Source: Acephala macrosclerotiorum (lineage: Eukaryota; Ascomycota; Leotiomycetes; Helotiales; Mollisiaceae). Taken from it: a stretch of DNA of 64,000 nt. The DNA lies in the NCBI GenBank assembly GCA_014904845.1, contig MU119219.1, positions 391,427 through 455,426 on the forward strand, given 5' to 3'. A model generated the notes under the pieces. The model was not told the origin of the DNA. It made no database searches and saw only the letters and a list, made by a program, of their open reading frames with translations. The translations under genes and the position numbers were made by a program. Positions 33,801 through 46,519 of the stretch are shown here, piece by piece; within the stretch, counting starts at the first letter, position 1, and each line of letters starts with the position of its first letter.

Positions 33801-36121
33801 TTTAATTATTGTTTTTTTAATTTTAAATTCGTTCAATTTAACGTTTCGAATTCGTTGAAAAATTAAATACTAGTTTTTACTAATAATCGATCGTTGAACG
33901 ATACTAATATCGATTATAATATTTATAAAAACGTTTAATATGTAGCGATTTATTAAATACATTTTTATATTAGTAAATATTAAAAACGATTTCGATTATA
34001 TTACAATATTCGATATCGTATAATAAATTGATTAATAATCGAATAATTCGATAATTTTAAATCTATTAATCGTACTATAAAATATTATAAAATAATTGAT
34101 CGATCGCGTAATATCGTTTCCGTGTAAATTTCTTTTTTTAATAAGTTCAACGATAAATTGTTCGTATTTTTTAGTAATATCGAAATTTAATTCTTCGAAT
34201 TTAATTATAAATTAAATTATTTTATTTTTATTAAACGATTTCGACTTTTTAAAACCATTGTACACTTTTTTTCTTTTTTTTAGTATATAGTAAATATTTC
34301 AATAATTCGAGTTTTTATAAACGAAATACTTTTTTTCGTTTTAATATATTGTCGATTTTTTATAATTAGTTCGATTATTATATCGAGTATTTTTATTGTA
34401 ATATTTATAATCTACGAAATATAATTCGATTATATTTCGATAGATTTTTCTTTTTTCGATTATAAAAATTTTAAAAATTGTTTTTATTTTCACTTGAAAT
34501 AAAATCGTATTGTAAACGTTTTCATATGTCGTTTAAAAGTTCAATAAAAATCGAAAAAGCGTTTAATAATATTTTAATACGTTTCGATAAACGTAGTAAA
34601 ACTTGTTTCGTATAATAGTTTTTGTTCGTATATTCGAGTGTAAATTAAACTATTTTTGAATTAGTTTTTGATATAATATTTCAAAGTATTCGAAAGTCGT
34701 TTTATTTGAATTTTATATTCGAATTAATGTGAATGTAATCGTGTTTTATTAATTGAATATTTTATTTTAATGTTTTTCGATTTTAAAGTTTAATTTTATA
34801 ATTTCAATTATTTTATTGAAAGACAAGTTTTTTTTAATAAGTTTTTAATAATAGAATTCGTTAATTTTATTGATAAATATAATTGAAAATATATTATAGT
34901 AATTTTTAAATTTAATGTTTATTTTTGAATATAAATTTTCGAATATTTGTATAAATATATTTAATAAATTTTTTTTTTTATAATATTTGAATTTGTTGTT
35001 ATAAATTTTTATAAAAATAATTAATTTTTTGTTGAGATTAAATATTGTTTAATTTTCGCGATCGAAATTGTATATTAATCGATTAAAATTCTTTGGTAAT
35101 TTTTCAGTTTTTAGTAATAATAAAAACGATAAATTTCGTTTCAAGTTTTCGTTTTTTAATAATAAATTTAATAATAATATTCTATTGCGTTTTTGAAATT
35201 GTTTTTAGAGTATTGTATATTCGAATAATATCGTTTATTTTATAAAAAGTTTTGTAATAAGTTTTAGTAATTGAAAAAAAAAATTTAAAAGTATTAATAT
35301 TATTTTTTTAATTTTTTCGATAGAAATAGTAAAAAACGTTAATTTTCGAGTTTGTTTTATTTTTGAATCGATTGTATTTTTTTATGAGTTGAAGTTTTTT
35401 ATTAAATTTATTTTTACAATTTTTTTATATAATTATTTTGATTATTTTTTTTTATTTGCGATATTTGTCAATATTTTTAAGATTTTAGTAAATCGTTTTT
35501 TTAATATTTATATTTTGTTTATTCGTAAAATTTCACGTAATTTTCTTTTTATATTTTCGTTTATTTTTTTTTTAAATATTTTTTTATATTTTATTTATAA
35601 TTTATAGTTTTAATTATTTTTCGTTTTGAAATTTTATATTTATTCTAATGTATATTGTATTGAATTGAAAAATAAAAAAAATAGTAAAAAAGTTTTTTTT
35701 TTGATTAAAATCGTACTTTGAGAAAATATAATTGTACTTTCGAAAAACATTTTATCGAATCGTATTATATTCGATAAATATATTAATTCGACGAGTTTTC
35801 GTATTAAGTTTATAAAAATTGTTTTTAGTATTGTTTAATAAATTACAATAAAATACTCGTTATTAATATGCGATAAAATGTAGAATAAAAAATTAATTAG
35901 TTTTAAATTGAAAAAAATAAAACAAACGTAAAATCGTAATATTTTTTTAGAAATTTGATAGTTTTTTTTAGTACAAATAAAAATTACTTTTTTTTACATT
36001 TAATTAAACCAATAAATTGCGTACAATTTGAGTTTTTTTATTCGATTGATTTTATTTAATTATTGTTTTTTTATAAGTAATTTTGTTATTTTGTAATCGA
36101 ATGAATTTAATTATTGATTAA

Positions 36122-36350
36122 TATTAAAACGTTCGAAAACAAATCACGAAATACTAAAATTTTAATTTAGTATTAATAATTTAATTTTGTTTGCTTTTTC
36201 TTAGAAAAGATATTTCTTTACTTATATAATTAAATAGAGTGAACGTAAGATTAAAAAGTGAATACTAAAGTAATTATTATCAAAAACAATAAAAATTATA
36301 ATTAAAATTATTTAATCGATCGTTTAAACGATTATATGATTAAATCGATA
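36122..36350 (-). repeat. 5' LTR of the copia element
   Basis: 229-bp partner of 30060-30288 with identical terminal sequences and internal landmarks (AACGTAAGATTAAAAAGT, CGATCGTTTAAACGATTATA). Followed on the right by the TAAAA target duplication. Confidence 0.88.
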
Positions 36351-39300
36351 TAAAACGTAAATATTCGAAATACGCGTTAAATATAAATTTAATAAATTAA
36401 TTAATGTAATAATTAATATTTAATTTTGTATAATTAATTAAATAAATCGTAATATTAATAATTTATTTATAAAAATAAAAATTGTTTTTATTTAATTAAT
36501 TTTTTTTTTCTTTTTCTCGTAAAATTGTATTTTATAAAAATAATAAATTCGTTTAATTTGAGTATTCAAAATCGAATTTTAATAATAATTTATTTGTATA
36601 TATTTTTTAATAAATTATAAAAATATAATTTTCGCGATTTTTTTCGATTTAAAATTTTATAAAAATAATAATAAAATTAAAATTTTTACTTTTTTAACGT
36701 TTTTTAATTTTAATTTTAATAATATTTATATTTATTTTATTTTTAATAATTAATATATTATTAATAAATAAAAAATAAATATTTTTATTTTTAAATTCAA
36801 AATAAAATTTATAAAAAAATTCAAAAACGTTAAATTTATTTGAATTTTTTAATAATAATTTTAATTTTATATTTAATCAATTTACTACGAATATTAAATT
36901 TTTTTTTTAGTATTTATTTATTTAAAATATTTTTTTTATTATTTAATAATCTTTTTATAATAATTTTATAAATATTTATTTTTTAAAAAATTTCGAATTT
37001 AATAACAATTATTTTTATTTAATTAAAAGTATTTTTTTTTAGAATTTTATTAATAATTAAAAATTTGAATAAAATATTAAATATATTTAAAAAAAAAAAT
37101 TTTTTTATTCAAATAAATAACGTTTAAAAAATTTATTAATTATTTTATTATTTGAAAAAAAAAAAAAATTTTATTATTTATTTTACTATTTATTATTTTT
37201 TTTATTTTAATAAAAAAATTATAAAAATTCTTAGTTTTTTTAATTATTCGATTATTGATTTTTAATATTTGAAATAAATATTATTTTTGAATTTAATTAA
37301 AATTTTAAGTATTAAAATTTTATTCGATTATTAATTTTAATTTTATTTTAATTTTATAAGTATTTATTTTAATATTATTAATTATTTTATTATTAAAAAA
37401 ATAATCAATTAAAATATTAATAATAATATAATTATATATTATATTATTAATAATAAATAAATTTATTATAATTTAATAATTTGTAAATATTATTTTTAGT
37501 AATATTTACAAAAATATTTTTTTTTTTGATTTTAAAAGTTTATTTATTTGATTAATTTTTAAGTTTTTTAATATTGATTTAATATTTAAAAACAATTAAA
37601 AAATCGAGTTTTTTTCTAGTATAAACTTTAAATAAAATATATATTTTTTGATTTTTTAATTCAAATTTCAAAACTGATTATAGAAATACGTTTATTAATA
37701 TTTTATTTTCAATTCAAATTATATATTTTATAATATAATCTCAAAAAATCAATAAAAATTTGATTTTATAAATTATAAATCTAACGATATTATTTATTGT
37801 TTATATTGTTCGTTTAATAATATTATTTAATAAATATTTATATAATAAATAAAATTTATATTTTAAATTATTTTTTAAAAAAAATTTCAAATTCGTTTGA
37901 TTTATTATTACATTTAAAATAAACAACGTTTTTTTTTATATTTCTTTTAATAATTCTATAGATTTTACAAATATAAAATTGGATTTTTTTCGTATTTTTA
38001 TTTTTTAGAAATTTAATCTAAAAATATCTCATTGTATCGTTTGTAATTATAAGAAAATATTAATATTTTTTATAAGATTTGAACAATTTACTAGAAATAT
38101 TATTATACAATTTTTTTATTTTTTTTATTTAATATATAATTTAAATTTCAATATTTTTATATTTATAATATTGATCAATTTTCGAAATATATTATAATTA
38201 ATATAATTAAAATACTAATATATAAATTCTTATAAAATTTTCTTTAAATTTACTACTTTGAAAAACTCGATTAATAATCAAATTTTCGTCGATATATTCG
38301 AGATAATATTCGTCGAATATATAATAATATTATTAATATTTTAATATTGATTTAATATAAAAAAATTATTTTTTTATTTCTATTATTTGTAATATTAATT
38401 ACTCTTTTTTTTTTAAATATAATTATTATTTTATTTTCTATAAATTATAAAATAAAAATCAATTTTATTACGTTAAAATTTGATATATATTAAACTTTTT
38501 TAAATTTTTTTTTTTTTTTGAAAAATTATTTAAATTTGATTTTAATATTTAATTGTATTTACAATAATATTATTTGTCGTAATAATTTAATTTGATATTT
38601 ATTAATATTTTAAATATATAAAATCAAATTATATATTATTGAAATATTTCGAGATATTAAAATTTAAAATAAATAATAAAATTTAAACTCGTTCAATTAA
38701 TACTCGAAATAATAAAAATAATAAAAATAAAAATTGTTTTTATTAATATAAATTTTTATTTATTGAAAATAATAAATAAAATTTTTATATAAACGTTTAA
38801 TATATTTTTTTAATTTTATTTTTAAATAATAATCGAATAAATATTATTATTACTAGTAAAAATATTATAAATACGATAAAATAAAATAAAAATAAAAAAT
38901 TTATTATATTTTATTTATAATTACTATATTTATTTTAATAATAAATTTAATTATTATAATTTTTATTTATTTAAAAAAAAATTTATTTTATTTTTTATTA
39001 ATTTTTTTATTTTTTCGTTTTATTTTATATTTAATTTTATAATATTTATTATTATTATTATTATAATTATTACGATTATTTTTTTATTTTTTATTTTTAA
39101 TTTATTTATTACTATAAAATTGTTTACGATTATATTATTGTTTTTTTTTTACAAATATAATTTACAATTATTAAAATCTTTTTCTTATTATAAATTTACA
39201 ATATAATAATCGTTTTATCGAGTGTATATTCGATTTTTAATAAACGAAAAATATAATATTTCATATTTTCGTAATTATTATTTTCAAAAATAATTATTAT

Positions 39301-39739
39301 AATTCGATTTAAAATTTTATTATTAATAATTAATTTCTCGATTATTGTAAATTAAAATTTGTAAAATTTAAAACGATTTGTAAATTTTTTAATTTTTTTA
39401 AAAATCTCGAATTTTTTTTATTTAAAATTCGTTTATTAAATAAATACTTAAATAAAATCAATAATTTTATCGTATTTTTTAAATTCGTTTTAAATTCTTT
39501 TGATATTTTTCAAAAAAACTAATAAAAAAATTTTATTTTATAGTTTGTCGTTTATATTATTTGAAATAATTTAAATAGTTTTAATAGTTTTTTTCTTTCA
39601 AATCGTAATTCGATCAATTAATACAAGAAAAATCGATTTCGATTTTTCGTTATTAATTAATTTGATAATATAAATACTAATAAAAACGATTAAACAAAAA
39701 TTTTTAAATCGAAAATAATTATTCTTTGTAAAAATTTCA

Positions 39740-40027
39740 ATTTTATTTCACTTACAAACGTAGTAAAATACTATAGAAATAAATACTATAATATCGATCA
39801 AAATTATCAAAATCGCTATAGTAAATAAAATTAATATTTTAAAGTAAAAAAAAAATACGACGATTTTAATAAATACTTTTCGAGTTTATAATCTATTAAT
39901 TTGAGTAATATATTCGATAGACTTAATAATCTAATTAATTGATTAAAGTTGTAAAATCTAATTAAATATAAAAATATTATATTTATTGCAATATTTACTT
40001 AGTATTAAAATTACTCGAAAGTTTAAC
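39740..40027. repeat. Right copy of the outer direct repeat (RIP-mutated)
   Basis: Partner of 28830-29115, but with most C and G converted to T and A. Same orientation, same order of landmarks, about 10.9 kb away. The copia element sits between them. Confidence 0.6.
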
Positions 40028-40039
40028 CAATATAAATTA

Positions 40040-42869
40040 CAATATGATAATATATTTTATTTATTATAATAAATAAATATAATATAAAAAAGTTCGTATT
40101 TTTAAAATATAATATGATTTAGTTTTATATTGCTAATATAAAATTGAAGTTTTTATATTTTTGATATTTTTATATTAAGTAGAAATAGTAATAAAAAAAA
40201 GTAAATACGTATTTTACTAGTTTCGTTTAAAGCAAATATTGTGTAATAAAATAAGAAAATAAACAAACTTTAATTTATTATTATAATATAACGTCGTAAA
40301 TCTTAGAAATAATAATCAAATCGATTTTTTTAAGTTTTAAAAATTCAACAAATCAAAAATTGTAATTTTTAAACGTTATATTATAAAATTATTAATTATT
40401 GAAATATTATTATTTTTTAATCTTTAATAAATTCTTATTATATCAATACATACTATAAATAATTGATTATTTAGTTTTAAGTACTTAAATTTCTATATAA
40501 TTATCGAAAATCATTAAAATGTCGTTTAAAAAGAAATAAAAAATTCTCGTATTCGTTAAAATTATTATTAATCGATTAATAGTACTTGAAAGAAATCCTA
40601 GTAATATTAGTACTATCGCTACTTTTTTTAGTCTAACGCTAGAATTATTTATTACTGTTTTTAATTTAGTGCTAAAAGACTTTTCTACGAAATTAAAAAT
40701 ACGAATATTATAAGTTTTTAATTATATATCAAATAAGAATAAGTAAATACGATATTATAATAATTTTGATCGCGAAAAATAGCGTTATTATTATTGTTTG
40801 AAACGATATAAAATCTTAAGTAGTAATAATAGTTTAGTAAATTATTTCGTTGATTTTTATTATTTAGAAATTGGATTTAAACGCAACGTTAAAATTTAAA
40901 ACGTACAAATTTCACTCGAGAAAACTATTGTTTAAATAGTAATTGTTTTTTAAAAACGACGACGATATAATATAGAGACGATAAAGTAAAACGTGTTGAA
41001 AATATTGTAAGTACAATGTTTAGTCTTTAATAATTTATTTTTTTGATTAATCGAAAGTAACGAATTTCGAGTTTTTTTAAAGTATTTTAATAAAAACGCG
41101 AAAGAGTTTTTAGTAAAGGATTATTTACAAGTTCGCAAATGGGTCTTTTGGTAGTATAAGAATTTAAAGAAGACTTTGATCAAGATTATACTAAGCAAAG
41201 TAAAAACGAAAATCTATATTTTTTGCGATTTTTAGACTTTTTTTAATTCGATTACAATTCTCGGTATTATAGTACAATTTATCGATGAAATTAGTATACT
41301 TAAAAGTTTGATTTTAAAAATGAAAAAATTGATTAGAAAATATAACGAAGAGAATATATTGAAACTAGTACTAAAAATTATTAAAAAATACGATATCGAG
41401 AAAAATCTTAGTTATTTTACAATAGATAACGCGAAAAATAACGATATTTTTATGTTATATTTTTTTAGCGTTTTTTGATACGAATTTCGATTATTATATG
41501 ATTTTATTTATTATTGTATATACTATTAAAAACACGTTATTAATCTCGTCGTTAAATCTTTTTTATTTATTACTAATAAAGAGAATATCGAAAAAAACAA
41601 TATTACTAATATTTACGCGATTATATTAAAAGAGATTAAAGAATGAAAAAAGAAAAAACTTTTAAATAAACTTTATAATTTCGTGGTTTGATTGATTGAG
41701 AGTATATAACGATTTCACAATTTTTTAGAAATGACGAATTAACGTATTTCTCGAGATAATACAACGCATTGGAATTTATAGTTTATAATAATTTAAATAA
41801 TATAAAATTTGCGCGATTTGATCGACGAATTTATTACAGTTTATACAATTGCATAACTAGAAAACGATCGATTGAATAATAAAAAATAGGCTATAATCTC
41901 TATCGTCAAAGATTTTCTATAGAAGCTTTCGATAAATACTAAAGCCTGCGAATTTAAATAATCAATTTTCGACCTCGTTCTTTTTTGTACCGACTATATA
42001 CTCAGTCAGTTCGAAAAACATAAAACTCAATTTAAATACGATCTTATCTTCGAGCCGATGTTCAATTCAGAGTAGACGAAAATGGACAAATATTACGATC
42101 TTAGTAATAAAACGCCTACCTATATTACCGCTCTAGTTTTATACTCTTCGCGCAAATAGAAATATCTCGAAAAGCATTAGAAACTAGTATAAATGAAATC
42201 TGCCAAAGTATCTGTCAAAAATCTTTAAATAAAGAAATACAAAACTTATTCTCCGACCACTACGCCGATTCCTACTACTATTGCAGAACCAGCGAAACAA
42301 AAGAACGAATTCCTCGAATAGCTCGCCGAGTAAGAAGATACCTCCTTCGACGACGAATACGAACAATATTACAATATAGAACAAATACCGGGCATTAAGA
42401 ATAGCTACAAATAGTGATTTGAAGAGACACAACAAAAGCGATTCTTTCTACTATCAAAAATGGCCCTAGACATACTCTCTATCCCAACTATATCTACTGA
42501 TCCAAAACGTCTCTTTTCAGGCGCAAAGATCACTATTTCCGATCGTCGCAATCGTTTTAGAATTAAAACAATTGAAGCCTTTGAGTATTTGAAATCGTGA
42601 TTAAATATCGTAGAGACTCTAAACGACGATCTCGAAGATTTAAACGAATTAGTAAAAGTATTCACTGAAAAAGTAATTACTACAACGATCGATTTGACAG
42701 ATTTTAGTTAAATTGAGACTTTTTTTGACTCGATATATTTATATTGGCAATATATTTCTTAAGAAATATGATATAGCAATTCCATATTTCGACGATACGA
42801 TATGAATAGCTTCATATCGCGATTATATTTCGACCCTCTATATTACCCAATATATATTACTTCATATTG
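40040..42869 (+). mobile_element. hAT DNA transposon, RIP-inactivated
   Basis: About 2.8 kb. The ends form an imperfect inverted repeat: CAATATGATAATATAT at the left and, reverse-complemented, CAATATGAAGTAATATAT at the right, with a further inverted pair ATTGCTAATATAAA / ATTGCCAATATAAA about 90-130 bp inside. Adjacent 8-mers ATAAATTA (left) and GTGACCCA (right) fit an 8-bp target duplication if the left copy was RIP-mutated, with one unexplained transversion, so the exact border is uncertain by a base or two. The interior codes for a dead hAT transposase. Confidence 0.68.
41100..42711 (+). pseudogene. hAT-family transposase relic
   Basis: Plus-strand frame with many stops. Recognisable blocks in hAT order: a KVKTKIYIFCDF strand followed by ITILGIIVQFIDE (first catalytic region), ENILKLVLKIIKKYDIEKNL, LSYFTIDNAKNNDIFM (second, normally GYFTLDNASNND), a VINLVVKSFLF segment, RDNTTHWN, and the C-terminal dimerisation domain ALDILSIPTISTDPKRLFSG then TISDRRNRFRIKTIEAFEYL. 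Ends at TAA 42709-42711. The C-terminal 80 codons are much less mutated than the N-terminal part. hAT enzymes cut and paste with 8-bp duplications; this copy cannot be active. Confidence 0.88.
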
Positions 42870-42870
42870 T

Positions 42871-43520
42871 GACCCACACTGAGTCTAACACAGGCACTCG
42901 CGTGGTAGTGGTGGAGACCTGATCCACGAAAGCATTACAAATTACGGACTCTAACATTATTCGTGAAGTGCGAGCTCCATAGTTCTCAAGTCTTCTTTGT
43001 ATGGATACTTTATTGCTGCTTCGCACTCGATTTGTACTGCAAGCAAATGCGACACTCTCAACTATTCTTTGTATAAGCAGCACTAACGGCAATTGGAATT
43101 TCATTTGCAAATAGTCCATGCAAAGCTTGATAAATAGGGCGAGCTGCGAGATTGCAAAGGTAGCAAAGTAATAGGACAATTTTTTGTAGCCTATGTGAGC
43201 AGAATTGAATCCCTTGGTTGCGCACGAGCATGCCGTATTAACTCAGATAAATGTTTTTATGCGGTATTAAACTAAAGTTTGTGAATGGTTGGACTAAAGC
43301 ATGTGAAAATGCAAATATACACTGCATTGAGAAACATTTGCAATAATATTCCAACTCATCCAAGGCCTACTTAGGGTCGGGTCCGTCAGGAAGTACCACG
43401 CTCCACCCTCAAAATCCCATTAGATACATAACAACCCTATGGTAACACTCCCTTTTTGTGGCTGTGCAATTGAATCATCGTCTCAAGCGCAACCGCTCGA
43501 TCTGTGCCTACTATCCATTC
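42871..43520. other. Intergenic, no gene supported
   Basis: Normal base composition resumes. ORFs are short and unsupported. Confidence 0.4.
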
Positions 43521-43769
43521 TCATCTATCCCGGGTGTTCAGGTAAATGTTGGGCCCAGCGCCTTGAAACCTGTCCGCATAACCGAATGCATGGTCCAAAG
43601 GAAGCTCAAAGTACTTGATGAGTACAGCGCGAAGCCATGCTTGGCATTGCGATTGCGTCCATTCCCATCGAGGAACGTCGTCGGTCTGGATGGCAAGAGC
43701 ACTGATGCTAGGCTTGGTTTCCGTATACGGTGGAGGAGGGTGGCGTCGGAAGAGATTCCAGAGGGACAT
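43521..43769 (-). CDS. Small uncharacterised protein or fragment
   Basis: 82 residues, beginning MSLWNLFRRHPPPPYTETKP and containing WEWTQSQCQAWLRAVLIKYF and a final GAGPNIYLN. The tryptophan-cysteine-WL pattern with an ending GxGPNIY resembles SAM-like helical modules in some fungal proteins, where the chain normally continues for longer. Here it stops soon after, so this may be the first exon of a gene or a truncated copy. It lies about 650 bp from the edge of the transposon block. Function unknown. Confidence 0.35.
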   Translation of the reverse strand: MSLWNLFRRHPPPPYTETKPSISALAIQTDDVPRWEWTQSQCQAWLRAVLIKYFELPLDHAFGYADRFQGAGPNIYLNTRDR

Positions 43770-45462
43770 TTTGATAATATCGAATCGTGGGTATCGATTT
43801 AGGGCTTTTTAGTAAGTTGGTTTACTCATATGGGTGTCGGGGGTGAACATGAAAACGTCGAGAATTTATGATATTTTCCTGCTAAAATAACTTGACCGGA
43901 TAGTTTTCTATACACTAGGATCGCACTGCTTCATAGCTCGCTGTCTATGACACTTGACATACCTTGTATTGTGGGACCTAGCTAAGCGCTGCATTTTAGG
44001 TTCCACAAAACCGATGGTGGTCTAAGCCTCCTCCCCCTTTCCATGAACGAGACCCGTTCGATCACGACAAAGCACCAGGAAATCAGGAACATTCATCATG
44101 GCTGAGGAGGATGGCAGTCGTGAGGCCAAACACAGTGAGGAGCATAGTCCCCCAAACTACTCCATGGGGTATGCTCGAATTATACTCTAATTTCTTATTA
44201 TAAAGTCCCAGATAGTGCGGAAATTAATGGCCTCTGTGTCGCTTATTCTCTAGTGTGGGAGAGTTGGTATGTAGGAACTTATGGTTAATCGTTGCTTTAT
44301 GACCATCAAGAAAAACAAGGCAGCGGCTTCTTGAGTCTGTGATTAGACATGTACTCATGCGCAAAATCACCAGCCATTTTACTTGGTACATGTGCCTAAA
44401 TAGCCACTAGAATGTGGATATCACATGAGCTCATGTGAGCACGTGACACGGACCTCCTCACCAGCCTCTTCTAAGGTTTGGAGATCTTTACAATTAAGGG
44501 AGACAGCTAAATGCAGATTCTATCTTCTGTGTATACCGCGTTTCTGTTTATTTGAAACTCTTCCCATTCCTCAGACTTCTCCTAATCTAACAAAATTCAA
44601 AATTTTAAAATATATAATATGTATTTAATTAGCAGCAAATTCCTCCACATACGACCATAGACTGTGGAGAATTGGGCTATCTCACGACGCTACTAATACT
44701 CCAGCACCGAACATATATGTTGTTCTTGCGATATCTCAAGAATAGAATCCACAACTCGGACCCTAGAATTTGGGTACTATCTTGCAAGTCCGAAAGCTGT
44801 GGCTAGTTCTGAGATTTGAGATCTCGTACCTATATGCTGCGCCCAACGCCTCCACGAGTGCCCGAAACCTTGGTAAGGGGAGATAAAAAGTACACGCATG
44901 CCCAGAGCGCTGTGGATTGAGTAAAGGATGGATAGGAATCGTAGGTGCCACAACCACAGCACAATGACTAGTAATAAGCCACGGGCTAGAGTGTTCACTG
45001 GATACAAGTGTAACCAAGAGGGAGTAATTTGGACTACTGCTTCCGATGATATGTAGTTCTGGCTTCCACATCCTATGGCCAATGGCGAAGAACTTCGTTA
45101 AGCATCCAGCCCTTCTTTATCCTGTTGTCGACACTAGCCTAGAACCACCATGATTGCATTCCTTCCTTATTCCAAGCCTTGGCGTTTCTTCTTCGCATCC
45201 CAGTCTATGATGGACATGCGCTTCCCTCCTCACGTGCATCCCAACTGGCAACAAGGAATGCAACGAAAGAAGAAGATTCGCATCGTTTAGAAATAGTGTA
45301 GTGCTAGTCGTATGGGACAAGATCCGAGAGACAAAAATTGTTTGAAGAACCCCAAATTCTTTCTCCCTTTCCCTGCATATCTCACGGGCTGCTCTAGATC
45401 GAAAACTGCGCGCCTGCAGTTGCTACCTTTGTTTCCCCTTCCTTCATAGAACCAACGTCATG
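43770..45462. other. Intergenic, no gene supported
   Basis: Short ORFs at 44763-45082 and 45117-45320 overlap other frames and lack support. A short AT stretch near 44590 is unremarkable. Confidence 0.4.
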
Positions 45463-46519
45463 CTATTTCCAAAAGAGTGGAAAGTGCGAACTGTCCTGAA
45501 GATCAAATGTTTGAGAGGAACGGGCTCTGGAGGAGTGCTCCTTCCTGCCCGCTCTGGATAATATAATATGACCCACGAAGCGACCTACGTTCAGCAGGCG
45601 CTGGATACATTCCCACTCGGCTGATGTTATTACTGCCGAGGGGGTAGGTATGATGGAAGAGTCTCCTCGCGCTCGAAATCGAGTACCTAAATGAGTATCA
45701 CACAAGTCAGCAAATACTCGAGTTCGATTCGACGAAGACTCGCAAAGTAACAATTTGAAATTCGTTCATCCATCCAAGGAAGGAATAAATTGCGCTCACA
45801 GCTCGTCTATAAAAGGTTCTTCTGCGACGGCTAGCGTGGAAGCTGCGAATGTGTGGTCTTATTTAATCATGCGAAGATTGATAAAAAAAAAAAAGGCTTG
45901 TAGGAAATAACGGGGGAGTCTTACTAGCATGTCCCGTCATAGCAAGAAACTTGGTAAGAAGACCATCTTGATCTCATTTTCTGGTGTGAATACGTTAAGA
46001 TGAGGAAGAAAGGAAGTGTGGAAAATTTCGGGTTGGGTAAATAAGAAGAAATCGTAGTAATCTTTTTTGGTGTGTTTAGTCAGTATCAGAGTCCGACCAT
46101 GTCACAACCGTGGGCCACTAGCGACGAATTGTCTTCGGAGACTCACCAACCTGAGAGTCGAGATTCACTCGAGCCAAGGCATATTCAAGTAAATGCGGCG
46201 AACTGGAATTAGAAAAGGCTAATGTCAGTACGGTACGTGTCCTCTTCAACCTTCCAAAGTCACCATCCTCGTCTGCACCTCGCTCCAAATTTCTACACGA
46301 GAAAAATCACAAGACAAAGCGCATAACGTATTTGTGAATGCGACCCAGAGACTGCAGGCTGTGTTGGGCTATAATGTCTAGAAACGGCGTTCCGTTTGAG
46401 CTGCGAAGATTGCTTCCGGCAGAAGAATGGGAAGGGGTTGAGGCAGATTTCCCCCCTACAGACTGGGCAAGATTATAGCACGAAAGACGGCTCAGTGCAA
46501 TTGCATTTCTTTCTCTCAT
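45463..46519 (-). CDS. Doubtful multi-exon gene of unknown function
   Basis: Minus-strand pieces with coding character: a first exon MRERNAIALSRLSCYNLAQ to QSLGRIHKY; LERGADEDGDFGRLKRT bounded by GTGTAG acceptor and GTACCG donor; HLLEYALARVNLDSQ followed by GTTGGTGAG; and a last exon (after a CATTTAG acceptor) SSIIPTPSAVITSAEWECIQ then RLLNVGRFVGHIILSRAGRK to a TAG at 45463. Phases between the first three pieces do not join perfectly in my reading, so either a junction is misplaced or the gene is broken. No family recognised. Confidence 0.3.

Larger units (their letters stand above)
30060..36350 (-). mobile_element. Ty1/copia LTR retrotransposon, RIP-inactivated
   Basis: A 6291-bp element bounded by two 229-bp LTRs and flanked by the direct repeat TAAAA (30055-30059 and 36351-36355). 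Orientation is minus: the left end carries, on the minus strand, a decayed copia RNase H C-terminus, and the region near the right LTR has a minus-strand gag-like lysine-rich frame. The LTRs differ only by transitions in everything I could align, in both directions, as expected when both copies are mutated independently by RIP. All internal frames are broken by many stops. Its insertion splits the outer repeat pair. Confidence 0.88.
29130..42870. other. RIP-type AT-rich transposon block
   Basis: The base composition changes abruptly near 29.13 kb to almost pure A+T and returns to normal at about 42.87 kb. No intact gene is present; open frames are under 90 codons. Recognisable within it are a copia element, a second direct-repeat pair and a hAT transposase. 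The few remaining cytosines and guanines are mainly in CpG (tcg, acg, cga strings). The stretches 29116-30054 and 36356-39740 are inside the outer repeat pair and have no domain that I could recognise. Confidence 0.9.

Noticed and set aside
29130..42870. Short ORFs and AT palindromes as possible replication origin or mitochondrial DNA insert
   Set aside because: Retroelement and hAT remnants with transition-only LTR differences explain the AT bias better; no mitochondrial gene was recognised.
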